Shown piece by piece: positions 11,878-22,726 of a stretch of DNA of 64,000 nucleotides; within the stretch, counting starts at the first letter, position 1; each line of letters opens with the position of its first letter. Source of the DNA: Coniochaeta sp. PMI_546 (lineage: Eukaryota > Ascomycota > Sordariomycetes > Coniochaetales > Coniochaetaceae); NCBI GenBank assembly GCA_021432605.1, contig MU271159.1, positions 124,001 through 188,000 on the forward strand. The letters are read 5' to 3'. The notes under the pieces are model-generated. The model saw only the letters and a program-made list of their open reading frames with translations. It did no database searches and was not told the origin of the DNA. The position numbers were made by a program, and so were the translations under genes.

Positions 11878-12800
11878 AGATCATGATGAATGCGAGGCGA
11901 GAACTTCGTCGTGTGCTTCTGCCCCGCACTGAACATCTTTCCGGCTTACCGTATCACCTTTACATATCCACCCGCTCACGGATATCATGCCACACGCAGA
12001 GACCTTTAATCTCCTGACCTGACCATCCTGTGCCGGCGTCAATCCTCGTTCGGCACCAGTGACGTGTGGAGCGTCGTCCACTCGGATGCTTTGCTTTGGT
12101 CATGTGGGCGATCTTTGTACGGTTGTCAAATCATGCAATGTGTCATCCCAGATGTGGTGCAAACGGGAACCGCCTGTGACATAATTACCCACGGTTGGAC
12201 GACATACATGCCGTTACCCCCCTGTTGAGATTGACTATTAGCCACAGCAGCAAGATCTTTCTGATCTCAGCTGAACAACTCCATTGAGTAAATGCCCAGA
12301 CATACGATGACCAAATCGGATTCTTCGCGGATCTTGTCGTCACAGATCAAGCCTTAACTAATACATGACGTCACACAACGTTCTGTTCTGACGAGATAAC
12401 AGGCCAGCCAGTACGTGGCCAGCATATGACGCTCTCGTTCGCCCTGTGACACTATCATCGAATCCTCCATTATTGAGCTGGGTGTCCACCGTTGGCTGAG
12501 CCGCCGTGCTAGTTGTTAGTCCTTCAGTTTGCACGTCATTCGTTTGTTAAGCTCCCGTGCACGTTTCTAGCCCCAAGTTGCGGGTCGATAGGTATGTCGA
12601 GAAGTTGTAGTGTGTCGTGCTATATCGCGGGGGTCTCCCATACCTCCTCGTTGGACTTTTCGGTAGGGGAGAGTAGTATTATTGTATTCTTAGGAACCGG
12701 GCCCCGGTGGCCGTTGCTTCCTGTGGTAGGGGGATGCGGTCGGTTCCTAGTAGCTGAGGGTCTGCCGCCTCTTGTTATCTCTTTGCTGGTGCTTGCGTCG
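11878..12800. other. No gene supported
   Basis: Upstream region of the 11-kb hypothetical gene, followed by sequence that runs into the LINE fragment. The part from about 12500 probably belongs to the LINE, downstream of its ORF1, but nothing codes clearly. Confidence 0.35.
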
Positions 12801-13330
12801 CTATCTCCATCCGTGGTATCTTGGTTTGTCGTCTTGTATTGGCGGTATACGATGGTGCGTTTGGGGGCGTTTCTTTAGCCGGGACGTGTAATAGATATTG
12901 CGGCCCTCCTTGGCTTGTTTAACTCTTTGTATTTCCTTTCTCCTTGCTAGATAGGTACTGCTCCATGCTGTATGGGTACCTTTGTATATTGTATATCGGG
13001 GGGCGAAGCCTTCCGCCCCCTTCTGCCTGCAGTGCTTGGACTCGTGTAGCTCGGCGCAATAGCCGCAAGTTTGGGATGAGTTGTATTGAGTGCCGATATG
13101 GCCGTATTGGTAGTATCGGAAGCATTGTTTCACTCTGTAGACGCGGTCGTAAAGTTGGCATTGTCGTATCCGGCCTTCCCACGCTATTACCGCGTAGATG
13201 ATAGCGTTGGCTATCTCTAGGTTTGCAAACTCGACGACTAGTAAGGATGCGCGTTTGTACGTAGCCTCCTTGGTGAGCTATATTATGTGCGATATCTCTG
13301 CGAGTGGGATTACTGTGTGGTTGTCTGCGA
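12801..13330 (-). mobile_element. Tad-like non-LTR retrotransposon (LINE), ORF1 zinc-knuckle fragment
   Basis: The minus strand reads TVIPLAEISH, then RASLLVVEFANLEIANAI, WEGRIRQCQLYDRV, KQCFRYYQYGHIGTQY and CGYCAELHESKHC. This is the typical end of ORF1 of fungal Tad-clade LINEs, with CCHC zinc knuckles that bind nucleic acid. Several knuckle cysteines read as tyrosine, and one in-frame stop lies near 13278, both consistent with G:C to A:T RIP changes. Only this middle piece is present; ORF2 (endonuclease and reverse transcriptase) is not seen. It is joined on its 5' side to a DUF7924 relic on the same strand. Confidence 0.78.
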
Positions 13331-13965
13331 GGCCTTGTGTTGTCGCTTCCGCAAACCGTACATTTCGAGGATATAGACCCTCTTTGGCTAAGAATTGTGG
13401 CTGGGTGAATGCGCCATGCCTGAACGCGCCGGAGTATCGGTAGAGTAGATCAGGTTTCGGCCCAGAAACCAAACTGGCTTTCAGGGTTGTTGGGAATGAG
13501 ATGAGAAGATATCAAGGATGACTTGGCACTTTCCAAGCCTGCCGAGCGCCCATAGGTGAGGTCTAAGGGTATTGGAAATATTGCGTCTTCGAGCAATCCG
13601 TCCACATCAGCCTCATTACATCCTTCCGCAAGAATTTCTAGTCCATGGATATATCCATCAATTTGTTGGGACGACGGACCAGGCGAGTCCCGCTCTGCCC
13701 GTAATTCCTCAACATGACTGGAGATATAATCAGGAAGCTGAGTATCGGCATGTCGAACATAACTACCATTCGAGGTTAGGTTGTTCCGACGATAGGACGG
13801 ATGGCGAACACTGGCAGTATTGGAAGCAGAACCCTCTGTTGCCCGGAATGAACTGGCCCTGGTAGAAGCCGGTGTCGGCGGCACCGCAAACCCATCGGCA
13901 TCCCGTGTGTAGCCCATTTCCGGCGCTGACCTTGTGAACTGTCTCGAAATGGAGACGTCGTCCAA
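13331..13965 (-). pseudogene. DUF7924-like protein fragment, truncated by a LINE
   Basis: From ATG 13965 the frame gives a Ser/Thr/Pro-rich lead (TPASTRASS), then HPSYRRNNLTSNGSYV, RAERDSPGPSS and AIFPIPLDL. After a one-base frame change near 13460 it continues GPKPDLLYRYSGAF and LAKEGLYPRNVRFAEATTQG. From memory this order (Y-R-x-N-N-L-x-x-N-G, D-S-P-G-P-S, K-P-D-L-L-Y-G-Y) is that of the fungal DUF7924 family, which is thought to have a PD-(D/E)XK nuclease-like fold. The FFxIEFK-type core expected next is missing because LINE sequence begins near 13330. The start codon is uncertain. No nuclease activity can be expected from this piece. Confidence 0.6.
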
Positions 13966-14512
13966 ATGATGCAGATGACTGTCCGACCGGCAGTGTTTCT
14001 CTCGCTCTGATCCAACTCACTCGAGCCACTCGGAAACAAAGCTGTCGACGTGTGTGGGACCGGGCCCCGGATGGATGGGGTCGCCAGCCTGTCGCACCCT
14101 CGGCGGCATGGAGCACAAGACTGCGGCGAGACGCGTGAGTTAAGACACCGGTCAAAGGCCCTGTCGCGCCGAGAAGCAGGCTCTCCGACCCTGGGCTTAG
14201 TGGCGTCAAGCTATACACTCCTACGGCAGAGAACCGCTATAAGACGCTCTTAAAGAGGCGTGGACCCGAGCAAGTCCCAGCGCGCGGAATTGGCCTGCAA
14301 TCCGCTGCAAGCTGACGTTAACGTCCCCCGTGCGACAACAAGCCGGCGGAGCTGGAAATGCTGTGCGAGTCTAACTCAACGACCCAGACCGTGGATACGT
14401 AGCATGTCCAACAGACCTTGCTTTGGAGGATACGGCACGCGAACGCCCCCGAAACACGCCTCCAGCTTTGCGGAGAAGAACTCGTTCACAGCATACACTC
14501 GTTCCGCGACGG
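13966..14512. other. No gene supported
   Basis: GC-balanced sequence between the DUF7924 relic and the STAND pseudogene. Open frames overlap on both strands without recognisable protein features. It may hold the decayed 5' part of the STAND gene. Confidence 0.35.
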
Positions 14513-15242
14513 CTCCTGCCATCGAGCAACTGCATTTGTCGGCCATGGCCTGGGCAATATCATTGCCCATGTAGGTCGATCTTCCGGCTTTCGGTATGTT
14601 GAGCTACAAGGCCTCTTGTACGCCGCCGTTGAATGCGAATATCGGTACTTGTCGGAAGTAACTATCAGGTTGCTCTTCCTCGGCAGTTCTGTCGGAGCTA
14701 CGAGATGGAAATTCTTTGCCGACTGGGTTTCTATCGTAACTGCCGAGCGTTGCTGAACTGCCAGATGCGTTGATGGAGAAGCCCGAGGGTAGAGAGTGCC
14801 TTCGCGACCTCTTTGTGACCGGTCCGTTCGAGGACAAGCACTCACCGAATCGGGAAAGAAAGGAGGACGTGATGCCGGCATGGAAATGGATTCTCGGCAC
14901 TGAAGACACACTGCCTGGCTTGCTTCTTGTCCAGACAAATGTTCCCCAGGACCGCAACACCCGCGTCTTGTGGCTCCACGGTAACCCGAGAACGGGAAAG
15001 TCGATCTTGGCCATATTCATTGTTGCAGAGCGTTCCATAGCTTTGGACGTGCAGACATTGGCATACTTGTTCTGCGACTCTGCCTTCGATGATCGGAGGA
15101 CGACCACATCAACTGTCAGGGGCCTTCCTTCTCCAACTCGTCCAGTAGCATCCGCAGCTTCTCGATCGCCTGCTGCCGAAGTACAACGAGCGTGGAGCGG
15201 GTCTGTTCGAGGCATTCGACGCTCTTCGGAGGAAATTAATGT
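14513..15242 (+). pseudogene. STAND NTPase with hydrolase-like N-terminal domain, broken
   Basis: Two adjoining modules are seen. At 14513-14716 the frame reads RATAFVGHGLGNIIAH, LQGLLYAAVECEYR and VTIRLLFLGSSVGATRWK. This is the layout of the alpha/beta-hydrolase (serine esterase-like) domain that precedes NACHT domains in fungi. The GxSxG nucleophile elbow reads GHGLG, so the catalytic Ser is absent. At 14770-15115 it reads EGRECLRDLFVTGPFEDK, then a P-loop HGNPRTGKS (14977-15003), then LAYLFCDSAFDDRRTTTS, typical of fungal NWD/NACHT proteins. Frame changes lie between the modules and near 15116; after the second, QLLDRLLPKYNERGAG is readable up to about 15235. Nothing of a repeat domain is seen. 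STAND proteins act as NLR-like sensors in fungal allorecognition; this copy is a relic. Confidence 0.75.
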
Positions 15243-15915
15243 GAGTCCGTAGCATTGGGACAAAGGCAAGAAACAGCAGTGCTCCTCGCATTCGCGACCT
15301 CATAGCTGTGAGGAGATGTATACTGCTGTCGACAGGCAGCACCGCAGTCTTCCGAAGACCTGGACGAACAGGGCGGTGGGGGCCAGGGCCACTTCGTGGT
15401 GTTCTCGCTTGATGACAACCCTAAGGTCGAACATTCCAAAATGGCCGACAGCTTGACCTAAACAGGAATAGCTGATACATGAGATAATACCAAGTAAGGT
15501 AAGCAGAGCAAACCGTGTCGCCACGGACCGTGGGGTTTGTTCGCCGCAAGGGCGCCGTTGACGAGTTCTCTGAGGGGCCGGACGGGGCTACCGGGTTGAA
15601 AGAAGGTTGTGGCTGCAGAAGCTGTGACACAAGCTGGCCATGGTTTCATTGGGCACCTTGCAACCGGGTAATCGTTTCAGCTGAATCGTTAAAGGAAGGC
15701 GGAAGAACTACCTTATGTGGACGGGATCGGCAGGCCGAATATATACTACGGAGCTAAATCCGGCCGTCTTACTTGTAGGTCCTGCTACATTGCTTGGAGC
15801 TCGACACAGCAATGTTGTCCTGCGAATACCCTCCATCTTATCCCTTTTCACTTTCCTCTTTGCACTTCCCTCTAACGCATAATGCTTCGTTGACGCAGCG
15901 TGCATCTGGGTGAAG
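15243..15915. other. No gene supported
   Basis: Possible decayed downstream part of the STAND gene, then the promoter and leader of the membrane protein that starts at 15916. No repeat was recognised. Confidence 0.35.
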
Positions 15916-16940
15916 ATGACTACCACAGTCGTCGCTGGGGCGACGGTCACTATCCCGTCTTTTACCATTTCCACCAACCTCGGCCCCCTGACCACCCAAA
16001 CGTCTTTTCCACCAGACTGTCTGGCAAGTCTTTACGATATGCATACCCTTGGGTTAGGCCTCCCATGGACTTATGAAACCCAAGGCTGTGCCCTGAGCAC
16101 CTGCTGCCCGTCCGGGAATGCCTACACCGAAGGTTGGGCGTGGATGACAAACTATTACTCTCCTGTGGGTATGCCCGTCGGACTATAGGTCCTGTGCGCC
16201 TCCTCCCTCGCCAACAACACTCCAATCTGACTCAGACGAGACTATTGCGTTTTGTTGTCCAACAAGTGAGTCTGGCTGAATCTGGCGCAAAGGCCCAGGA
16301 GTACTAACGAGAACCAGACTACAAATGTCCCGACGCGGAGCAAGGTAACGTCTTTATGGCTTGCCAGAGCCCACTGTCGACAAGCACGCCCGTTGTCGTA
16401 ATCGACAACATATTCGACCAAAAGACTCTCTCGACAAGGACCTTTACCCTGCCGCCTACGCTGAGCTACTCCTGGCAGATCGCTTATCCGATCCAGATCC
16501 GATGGAAATCTGGCGATTTCGCCCAGGCTTCTGTCACCTCAACATCAAGCACCTCGACATCGACTACTAGTTCCCCAGCCTCGTCAATTGGCGGAGGTCC
16601 AACCGGATCCCGACTTTCAACCCGGGCGATTGCTGGAATAGTCATTGGTGTGGTCATCTTTGTCCTCCTACTCGGGTCTCTGATTGCTGCGATTATCCTT
16701 CTTATGAGGCGACGACGTCAGCCTCAGACGACGGCTTCATATTCGGGGTCCACATACCTGCCCCCGAACAATCAAGCGCAGGATATGTCTATGGCCGCGC
16801 ACGAGGATGGTAGCTTATGGACGCCAGAAGTGAATGGCCAGGGAGTACCGCAGGAGCTTGGACACGAGACGCACGCCGGTCTGGCGGTCATGGAACTTGA
16901 CGGCAGAGCACTTAGGTCTGAACTGGAGGGCAGGAGCTAG
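15916..16940 (+). pseudogene. Single-pass fungal membrane protein with Cys-rich outer part (one frameshift)
   Basis: The start ATG is at 15916 (MTTTVVAGATVTIP). Exon 1 codes for a Cys-rich outer domain (GCALSTCCPSGN, WAWMTNYYSP). A single-base frame change near 16170 is needed to continue with CPSDYRSCAPPPS and ETIAFCCPT. An intron lies at 16266-16317. Exon 2 begins YKCPDAEQGNVF and reads a beta-rich segment (TLPPTLSYSWQIAYPIQIRW), a Ser/Thr stalk (about 16530-16600), the membrane helix IVIGVVIFVLLLGSLIAAII and the basic stop RRRRQ, then a short acidic cytoplasmic tail to 16940. From memory the family is common in Fusarium and Colletotrichum relatives and unnamed; it resembles Mid2-like wall sensors in shape only. 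A single indel could be a recent pseudogene event or a sequencing error. Confidence 0.72.
16266..16317 (+). other. Spliceosomal intron (52 nt)
   Basis: Donor GTGAGT at 16266, perfect branch site TACTAAC at 16302-16308, acceptor CAG ending at 16317. Splicing joins CCPT to NYKCPD in frame. Confidence 0.85.
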
Positions 16941-18920
16941 GAGTGATTCGCACCTGTGAACCAGACGGTTGAGAGCCTCATGTTGACCGTTCTTCCGAAA
17001 CCGCTTTTTGAGATCGCTGCATCGACCAATCCAGAAATTCTCACTCCAATTTGATTAACTTACATCGTGGACTACGGCAACGTTTCTATTTCGATCAGAT
17101 CAAAGCTGACAACGTCGACTATGACCACTTTGTACTCTAGTGCTCGTACTCATTCGGGTTGTGCGTTCCTATAGAAAACCTAACAACGTGGATCACATGT
17201 ATTCCAAACAACTAACACTTTGCTCAGTCATCATCACCAAGTCTCTCCACCAATGCCTCAGCATATTCCTCAGGATGGGATATATCCTACGTTGGGCGCC
17301 AGACAGCTCCAAACAGATTAGTATCCAGCCGCTCAGCTAGAGCTTCGATGTTCAGCCGGTAGAGGCTGTGCTCGTAGATCTCGGCTTTTCGGTAGTATAA
17401 TCATCGGCCGCTGTGTCATAAACGCTTGCAGCTCAAAGTCGCCTTGGCAACAAGCCAGTAGACAGAACTGGATAAATATACTGGTTGATAGTTCAGTTCA
17501 ACCGCGTCACTAATTCAGTTATTGAGCCCACTAAAGAAGGAAATATACTTCCAATCTCCATGTTCGAGAACACCATAGCAGCGTTATGTGATAGGACACA
17601 TATCTGGAAAACAGGCGTAGCCGTTCTTTCCTGCATACATACTACCCCTTCAGAAAATACTTTGAAGAGTTTCTCACGCCGGCCGATATAAGAGCCTCCG
17701 CTGTCGCTCTGGAACTGCTTCCATTGTCCGACCTCCTACAGTTTGCGTGCTTGGTCTAATTCTCAACAATCATGGCTGCCGAACCGGAGAGACACACAGA
17801 AGTGAGATGTGCTAGCTGTCGTCTTTCACATGTTCGGAAACATCCGAGGCTTCGTAGTCTACAAGCCAACCAGTTCAAAAACCCCTGCTGCTAGAGCAAT
17901 GCACATGTGTGGTGGGCTGGCTATGACGGAATACCCAGAAACGTCTTACTGTGGAAGCTAATCCCTCAGGCGGGCAACAGATACATACAACCCCTGGCAG
18001 CTAAAACCAGAACAGGTCAGATGTGGCATGCTTATGGATATTCCAACACGGAAAATAGCTTCCCATGGGCATGAACATGTCCCGTAGTGCAACCCTGGCA
18101 AAGCCAGAGAAGAACCTATGGTTGCAAGTATTAGCCACTCCAGGTTTAGAAGCCCGCCAGCAATACTTTCACCGCCCCATACCTAAGTCCCCGTTCTTCC
18201 CCCAAAACCACAGCTATTGATGTTCGTCACTCATGACAACTAAGGTACGACAGATCCTGTAGATGTCGAGGCCCCTGGCGAAGATCCGGCCATCTTTCAG
18301 GATGCACATCTGGCGTATGTACTAGAAGTTTGCACTACAATCGGCAGTTGATGGAGTATGATTCGTTGATCACTTTTCCCCTCCAGTCCCGCGGATGACA
18401 AAGCAAACCGACGCCCAAGAGTCTATGCAACTATCGGCCGAACACGTACAATATGTCTTTCAATCCTATCGGTTCCCATCTAGACACAGACGATTGCTAC
18501 AGTCGATCTGGATATCCTGCATATCTCACAAAGAAGGGGCTGCCAAACACTCAGCAACCCTGCGTCACCAAGGCTATCGTGTAAGTTCGGATGGAAACTT
18601 GATCACCAGAGCTCAGAGATATGGTCGTGCCTACCCCTGAAATATCGGCCAACATGCTCAGCCGGCCCCAGTCTCGACAATAGCTATTGCCTGTGCGTCG
18701 GACGGTTCTATATCATGGAGTTTTCTTCAATCTTCAATACTTCACCTCTTCCTTCAGTATACCTTTTTTTTTCTCCTAACATAGAGAGTGCTACAGGAAG
18801 AGCCTGGGAGGCTCTGTGAATTTATATGCGTCAATTGCAACCGACAGATGCAATCAGGACGTGTTCCACAGGCGTGCCTGGTAGCGTTCGGCGCCGACGC
18901 CTTTTGCTCCTATTTGCCAT
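16941..18920. other. About 2 kb without a supported gene
   Basis: A possible gene 5' end lies near 17684-17772: a GATATAAGAG box, a pyrimidine-rich leader and an ATG in good context (CAATCATGG, ATG at 17771). The frame (RHTEVRCASCRLSHVRKH) stops after about 40 codons. An 81-codon frame at 18395-18640 matches nothing I know. The rest is featureless. Confidence 0.35.
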
Positions 18921-19933
18921 TTACCGAAGGCTTAGGCGCCATGCGTTCGCGCCGTCGAGTGACGACTCTGGCTCAACGGCTGGAAATTGAGTGGCTGTAT
19001 CCAGTATCAACGTATTCCCACTTGCCAGAGCTGGAAATCGGTCCAGGTGAGCTCCATCATCACCCGACGAACGGGGATTGGGAAGGCCATAAGCGTACTC
19101 AAATACGACCATACCGAGAGACCAGACATCGACACGCGCATTGTATTTTTTCCCCGCGAACACTTCTGGCGTAATGTAGAGCGGTGTACCATAGTAAGTG
19201 CTCAGGTAACCTAGGCTCACTCTAGAGACGCCAAAGGCGGAGAGCTTGATGTGTAACTTCGGGAGTCGCGACTGCACTAGGATATTGCTCGGTTTGATAT
19301 CGCGGTGGACGATCGGGTCTTCGCGGCCATGAAGATATCTTAAGGCTGAGAGGCCCTGACAGAGGATTTCAAACGCCTCCTCGACCGAGATGGAGTTTTC
19401 CTTGTGTTGGTCCTCGAGAGATCCAAGAGGAATACACTCAAGGACTAACCGAGGCATCGGCATCGTCGTCGAAAACTCGGCAATGTAGTTAACGATGTGT
19501 TCCTAGTTGCAGTGTATGTTCGCGACCAGCAACTCGGTTCGCTTACATTGTGGATCCTTTATAGGAGATGGATTTCCCCCTTCAAAACCTTCCAATCCCC
19601 ATTTTTAAGAGGCTCCTTAGAAGCATATTCCACCCCAGTACTGACGTTCCAGACCCGGGTCACCACTGCAAAGGCTCCCCTTCCGAGCTCTCCATTCAGG
19701 TTCTTAATCTCGCTATATCGGCCACGGTCTTGTAATTCTTGGCTCAGCAGATAGATCATCTCGTCCTCGTCCGACTCCTCATTACTTCCGAACGGGACCA
19801 TGACGTGTCTTTGTAAGTCTCGGCAATGGGTCTTCCGTCGCTCGATCACGTCTTTCCAGTTGAGCCACATCTTGCGGACCTCCTCCGAGATGCTCAAGAA
19901 CGAGCGGTCATTCGGGCTAGAGAACTTGTTCAT
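18921..19933 (-). pseudogene. Ser/Thr protein kinase-like gene with altered catalytic motifs
   Basis: Exon 1 (19933-19547) holds an N-terminal extension and the kinase N-lobe, with glycine loop GELGRGAFAVV and the VAIK-type YASKEP. Intron 19546-19503 (GTAAGC to CTAG, 44 nt) joins RIHN to EHIVNYIAEFS in phase. Exon 2 reads LVLECIPLGSLEDQH, VHRDIKPSNILV (catalytic loop intact), then IKLSAFG in place of DFG, GTPLYITPEVF in place of APE, and DVWSLGMVVFEYAYG. The Mg-binding Asp of DFG is thus Ala. An in-frame stop (TAA in place of a probable CAA) stands four codons before the intron. The C-lobe end after YGLPNPRSSGDDGAH does not look like a kinase, so the 3' end may also be shifted. Best read as a decayed kinase of the CAMK/FHA-kinase-like type common in fungi. 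Confidence 0.75.
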
Positions 19934-20100
19934 TTTGATCCTTTGCCAATTCCAAGGCCAGATACAGTTGCCTTGGATCTAAGCATATCAATGGAGTCAC
20001 CCTCAGACGCGGTCTATATTGCAACAACGACCTCTTTTGGCCTTAGAACGACAAGAGTCCAACGCTATGAATGTTCCCTCTCATGACAACCCCCTAACGC

Positions 20101-21634
20101 TCAAGAACCCACATCACCCCATATAGAATGTCCTCTCCGCATCCCCCTAACACTCGCTTGCCCTCCCATCACCGACGCGGACTTTGCTTCGCCGGCCTCG
20201 GTGCTCATAACATTAACCTCAACCGTCCTGGTGATCCCGCTCCCGCCCGTCCGCTTGGCGAAGGTACACAGCTCGACCTCATCCCGCCCCTTGGTCCCCG
20301 CTTTCCCCCTGCTCCCACTCGGCATCCCCGCCGCCGCGAGGTTTGCGTCCAAGCCGTTAGTCGGCTGCCTGGCGACATTAGAGCTCGATGTACTATCGTC
20401 CTCCTCCAGCATCACCATGGCATCCGCGTCATCCCTTAACCTCCCTGGCACATGTGCTGGGCGTTCCTTCTCCTCCACCGCGAGCATAGCCGTGAGGCTC
20501 GCCGACAGCCCGTTAACAGGCGGATACGCAACCTTCTCGGGCAAGACCAGGGCGCGCCACGACGCGAGGCTCGATTCGTTGACGCCGTAGATGATGGCGT
20601 CGACGACGCCCTGCAAGACGATGCATGCCTTGTCCACCGTCTGCAGCGCGAAGGGCGCCGCCTTTCCGGTTCTGGCCTGGTAGATGCGGACGCAGGTCGG
20701 CAACGTCCAGATGAGCATGTAGGCGATGGGGTACATGATCATGAGGCGGGCGAGCTTCTTGAGCTTGCGGCTGTTGGGCGGCACAGCGCCGCGGGTGTAA
20801 CGGCCCGAGGAAGAGGCCCGGTTGTTGCTACGGTCGGCGGAGGACTCCTCGTCGTTGGAGGAGATGAAGCGGCGGGCGCGGAAGAGGATGAAGTACAAGC
20901 GCGTGTAGACGATGAGCATGCCGGCGATGATAATCCAGCGGGGGATGAAGTTGACGAGGAGGCGGACTTCGTCTGAGGTGAACCAGCACCCTTGAATCGA
21001 AGTTAGTAACCGCAGGATGACAACGGGGGTTGTTCAAACTCGGAGGGCGCAGGACTGACAGGCTCCAATATTCCCATATCCTGTTACTCCCAAGCCAATC
21101 GATGCCCAAAGGACCGAGAACACCCACGGCAGCGATGCCAACAGTTTGCGGTGATCTTGGACCCAACTCGCGGCCCGTTTGTAGTCGGCGAGGATGAAGT
21201 ACGTGCTCATGGCAATTACCAGGACCCAGTAGTCCGTCTGGATGACGAACACCTGCGTCATGTAGCCGTTGAAGCTGCAAAATCCCTGCTGCTCCGGAGC
21301 TCCGATGAACTTCCCGCCGAGGTTCATAGCTGAGGACGACAGGAAGTTCAACGCCATGAGGCAGTCGCTGACGGCGAGGCCTAAGATGAGCTGATGCCGG
21401 AAGGCTCTGAGTTTCTTGAAGCACTGGAGACGGCATCTCGCGTTAGGCGTCACTCGACACGCGGCTCTGAGACGGACTTACAGCGAAACTCAGCATAATC
21501 CAACCTGCCCCCACCGCCGACATGGTCGACACGACGACGATGACGATGCTCAGGAAGTACGTCAGGCCGTCTGATGCTGGAGCCGCCAGGGCATCTCGCG
21601 GGCTGATGTCGAAGTTCAAGTGCATCTTGTCCAA
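20101..21634 (-). CDS. Seven-helix receptor, cAMP-receptor/Git3-like fungal GPCR
   Basis: Three exons give an uninterrupted 465-residue protein: 21634-21482, 21414-21060 and 20990-20101. Intron 1 (67 nt) has a GTAAGT donor, CCTAAC branch and AAG acceptor. Intron 2 (69 nt) has GTCAGT, TTACTAAC and CAAG. Both keep the phase. The helices are TM1 YFLSIVIVVVSTMSAVGAGW, TM2 HQLILGLAVSDCLMALNFL, TM3 QTDYWVLVIAMSTYFILA, TM4 LASLPWVFSVLWASIGLGV, TM5 WIIIAGMLIVYTRLYFILF, TM6 LMIMYPIAYMLIWTLPTCV and TM7 ACIVLQGVVDAIIYGVNES. The third inner loop is short and Ser-rich; a 150-residue cytoplasmic tail follows. The pattern fits the Dicty-CAR/Git3 class of nutrient or cAMP-type receptors that signal through G proteins. 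The ligand is unknown. It is the best preserved gene in the window. Confidence 0.85.
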
Positions 21635-22726
21635 TGGCCGGGAGCTGTCGTGCCTTAGATCCTGGATATGAGATCCGAGTTTGTCGTCTCAGTGAGCAGG
21701 AGCTGCAGAACCTCTTCTCGGCTGGGCTACGTCAGAGAAGCCTCGATGCACAGCATGAGACCCTATGCGAGATGCAGCGATGTCCACGAAGCTTGAAGAA
21801 AGCCATGGCTGCAGCCAGAATCACGACGCGCGACGTAGAAACTTATATCAAGCATCACAAGCGGCAAGGATCCAGAATCTCCGTGCTTCTCCGGTCGCTG
21901 AGCTAGAACGCAAGCGTCCTGGAGAGGAAAAGAAACATGCCCAGGATGCTTATCAGCAGCTAGAGGGAGTCGATTGAGACAAAATAAACGTAGAGAAGCC
22001 TATCATTAGTTTCAGATATTGACGGGAGATCGTTTTGGCCAGGGTCGAGGATCAAGGACCGTTGAAGCCTCTAGGGCCTTCAAGGCCCCAATTCGGGTGC
22101 TGCTGAGGCCGACCGTTAGCCTACGGTAGCCTAGTTCCGTGGACTTTAGCTCCGTACACGTGTAGGCCCGTAGCAGAAGAAGGCCCTCCAAGTTCATATT
22201 TGCATTTTGTCACTCGACGAGGCGTCGTCTACAACAAGCGGCCGGAGCATGGGGTCGAGATAAGCTCCCGCGCAAATCACAGGGCGACTAGACTTAGTCG
22301 GGGGTGATTTCGCCACGACCCGGATATGGTGACTGGCAGCAGATCATCCATGAATCCGGAGTACGGAGCACCCATTTCGGGAAGCGTTAGCTAAATTGAT
22401 AGTCTAGCAAATCTTTTTCATTATATTGAAGAGAAGTGGGCGTCCACCAAGAGAAGCCTCTCCCCACGACTCCCGAGTCCACGACGTTGGACCCCTGAAA
22501 GTGTTTGTGAACCCCCGCGCCGGCCCGCCGGAATGGCGCGTGGGGGGAGGGGGCGGGATGATAGCAGTCCAACGCCTACCCCTCCGCCAAGAAGCTGGTC
22601 CCTCACTCGGGGGTGGCTCAGAGGAGTGGCTCAAAGGAGTAAATTCGATGGCTGATGTGAGATGAAATGGGAATCTTATCAGATTAGAAGAAGTCCAGCA
22701 TTTCCGGATGTGATTGATCCCTCTTA
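21635..22726. other. No gene supported; upstream region of the GPCR
   Basis: Divergent open frames (for example 21634-21906 plus) lack recognisable features and probably lie in the GPCR 5' region. From about 22440 a GC-rich, G/C-tract sequence follows. Confidence 0.4.

Noticed and set aside
20128-20976. Long plus-strand ORFs across the GPCR exon 3
   Set aside because: They are the complement of a GC-rich coding exon and are Arg/Ala/Pro-rich without family features. The minus-strand frame has helices, introns and a full product.
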